NCBI GenBank assembly: GCA_030407315.1
Contig: JALQPE010001767.1
Location: 31,380 to 95,379 of the forward strand
Length of the DNA: 64,000 bases
Source: Asparagopsis taxiformis
Lineage: Eukaryota > Rhodophyta > Florideophyceae > Bonnemaisoniales > Bonnemaisoniaceae
Reading direction: 5' to 3'
Below the pieces are notes generated by a model. The model was not told the DNA's origin, ran no database searches, and was given only the letters and a program-made list of their open reading frames with translations. This document shows, one piece after another, positions 62,901 to 64,000 of this stretch. Numbering within the stretch: position 1 is the first letter of the stretch; every line of letters starts with the position of its first letter. The position numbers and the translations under genes were made by a program.

Positions 62901-63022
62901 GACACGAGCGTTGTTGAAATGTTGGGGAGAGGGGTGAAACGGTAGCGACACGTTCGCTCATGCAGCGCGAGCGCATAAGCATCTACGCAGTAGTAGAAGC
63001 ACCCTTCATACTTGCATTCCAT
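59986..63022 (-). pseudogene. Plavaka/CACTA-like transposase, frameshifted
   Basis: Minus-strand pieces in shifting frames read as one protein. N-terminus MECKYEGCFYYCVDAYALAL with C-x4-C and H-x4-C residues (zinc-finger-like); Ser/Pro linker; IIPDKTGKYSAQLYLRDPVD; VWAEENDPTASSFAGLLQVY, followed by a central core with PILANYCCDFPEAKELSC and HPCHRCYIP; FEPLHNLHLGISKLI; HLLDHLPGDLQRYGALEHID and YEHSHLLFKQSY; and a C-terminal part with TIWVGRVLALV and DHRFYLNRFY. The order and several motifs (CDxPE, HxxHLGI, YEHSH, WVGRVL) fit Plavaka-type transposases of the CACTA group as I know them. Single-base shifts are clear near 61370 and 60908, with another near 62350-62450. It is therefore inactive as it stands, or the sequence has errors. 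It is the only transposase candidate in copy B. Confidence 0.6.
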
Positions 63023-63616
63023 GTCGAGTTTTGACGCAAAAGGGAGGATTGCGAGCTGAACAGGGGAGACTGTGCCGTCCAGATGCGACCAATTTTATTT
63101 TTGTGGTGCTTTCGAGACTTGGAATGTAACGTGTTCGTAGTTTTTGGGTAGTAGTTGTGCTCACTCCAGCTGACATCCCAACGGTGGAATTTAACGAGAG
63201 AGTTCAATCATTTCCAACTGTTACATCACATTGCGTGCTGGCAACGTGTGCATGGAAGGACGAACGACTGCCCTGGGAGATGAATTTTCAATTAATTCAT
63301 TTGTAATAATAAACTTTTTATTTCCAAACTTCGTGGAATCTGAATGTGCTTTACAGCGGATATGCCACAGATCATGTAAGGAAAGCAAATGGATTCTCAT
63401 ATATATGATTATATGTTTATATTCGTTGTTCTCGATCCGGATCTCTTTGTTCGGGGAATCAGAGACCATGGCTTGGGCCATACTCAATCTCACTGCCGGC
63501 GATGATTTCGAGTATGCACAGCAAGACTTAAGCGGACGCAGAAAGCTGTCCGGTCGACGCCGCAGGCTCCACTCCGCCCTCATCACCGACTGATCTTCTT
63601 TGACCGACTTTGCTTT
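63023..63616. other. Upstream of the transposase relic, no gene seen
   Basis: Leader and promoter region of the minus-strand transposase. A plus-strand frame at 63231-63593 has no recognisable domain. Confidence 0.4.
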
Positions 63617-63654
63617 GTACGTGCGCGAATCTTGATCAAGATTCGCGCACGTAC
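63617..63654. repeat. Perfect 38-bp palindrome
   Basis: GTACGTGCGCGAATCTTGA (63617-63635) followed directly by its exact reverse complement. No spacer. It has the same arm length (19) as the palindrome at 20285-20322 but a different sequence. Confidence 0.95.
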
Positions 63655-63680
63655 CTTCGTTCCATCCTCTACCCTCGAGG

Positions 63681-63866
63681 GTATGCGTTGAGGGAAGCGT
63701 GGGTTTTGAGTCTGACTATTTCCGTTGATGCGATATTTTTCATGGGAAGCCTGTTGACTGATGGTGTGTATTGAGCGGAGGATGGAAGAAAGAGGTACGT
63801 GAAGTTTTGAAAGTATGCTGTGAGGGAAGGTTGATTTTGAGTCTGACTGTTGTGGTTGATTCCGAT
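63681..63866 (+). repeat. Two direct repeats, period about 131 bp
   Basis: GTATGC-GTTGAGGGAAG near 63681 recurs as GTATGCTGTGAGGGAAG near 63812; both are followed by TTTTGAGTCTGACT and a GTTGAT block. The repeated segments are about 53 bases long and imperfect. Confidence 0.7.
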
Positions 63867-64000
63867 GTTGTGTAGATGATGCAGGAATGTGATGACGGAA
63901 GGTAAGTTCATTGAGTGCCAAGATTGCTTTGCGAAGATATGGACTGCTGACTATGATTATTGTTAATTGCAAGGTTTTTGGATCATGGGTTTGTATTGTG

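Larger units (their letters stand above)
43168..64000. mobile_element. Giant element copy B (left end to beyond the window)
   Basis: Starts with the same sequence as copy A (AACGTCTGTGTTCTCGG) inside the copia reverse transcriptase. It contains a decayed minus-strand gene, R-unit arrays, a 2OG-Fe(II) dioxygenase, a ParB-like protein, an MTase-SET fusion, an unrecognised coiled-coil gene and a Plavaka/CACTA-like transposase. The right end is not reached, so it is at least 20.8 kb. It is possible that part of this stretch is one or more further nested elements, in particular the unit bounded by inverted R arrays (about 50655-57450). No inverted copy of the left terminus is seen before 64000. 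Confidence 0.65.

Overview
The window looks like nuclear DNA of a eukaryote. Genes are mostly intronless, one clear GT-AG intron survives in a tubulin-cofactor-D relic, LTR retrotransposons of both the copia and gypsy type are nested, and there is an NB-ARC disease-resistance-like relic. The combination of compact genes, NB-ARC and heavy copia/gypsy load makes me think of a multicellular red alga (Chondrus-like). That is a guess from general knowledge, not something the sequence proves. I see no rRNA, tRNA or CRISPR, and no confidently intact host gene. Almost everything is mobile DNA inserted into mobile DNA.

Layout. (1) 1-3156: a decayed retrotransposon (Gag CCHC knuckle, aspartic protease, integrase zinc-binding region). 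It is cut by a 1,274-bp solo LTR with a CTACT target duplication, and then by a gypsy-type element (LTR about 3157-3838, Gag from 3917). (2) At 5199 the gypsy Gag frame is entered by the left end of a giant element (copy A). A second copy of the same left end enters a copia Pol frame at 43168 (copy B, running to the window end, at least 20.8 kb). (3) Copy A is itself shredded. Its 2OG-Fe(II) dioxygenase gene is broken by an 11.3-kb DNA transposon with 1,973-bp terminal inverted repeats (7909-19243, duplicated TGAA). It is broken again by a 10.65-kb insert with short CCCAGTAAGA ends (19918-30567, duplicated CAC) carrying NB-ARC and tubulin-cofactor-D relics. A third break comes from a relative of the first transposon that begins at 31550. 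(4) 38572-39339 is a WD40 relic. (5) 39597-43167 is a copia element. (6) 43168-64000 is copy B.

How the genes may work together. Elements 1 and 2 both pair a DUF7869-like, DDE-type transposase candidate with a ParB-like/DNA-methyltransferase fusion. Copy B carries, in order, a 2OG-Fe(II) dioxygenase, a ParB-like protein, a DNA methyltransferase fused to a SET domain, an unrecognised coiled-coil protein, and a frameshifted Plavaka/CACTA-like transposase. A module of about 80 residues is shared between the C-terminus of the element-2 methyltransferase and the N-terminus of the copy-B ParB-like protein, linking the two systems. My inference is that these are transposons carrying their own epigenetic toolkit: DNA methylation, histone methylation, and possibly oxidative removal of methyl marks. 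They also carry arrays of strongly palindromic repeat units (R units) that could be sites for these proteins. This functional reading is a hypothesis. The domain assignments and insertion boundaries are read directly from the sequence.
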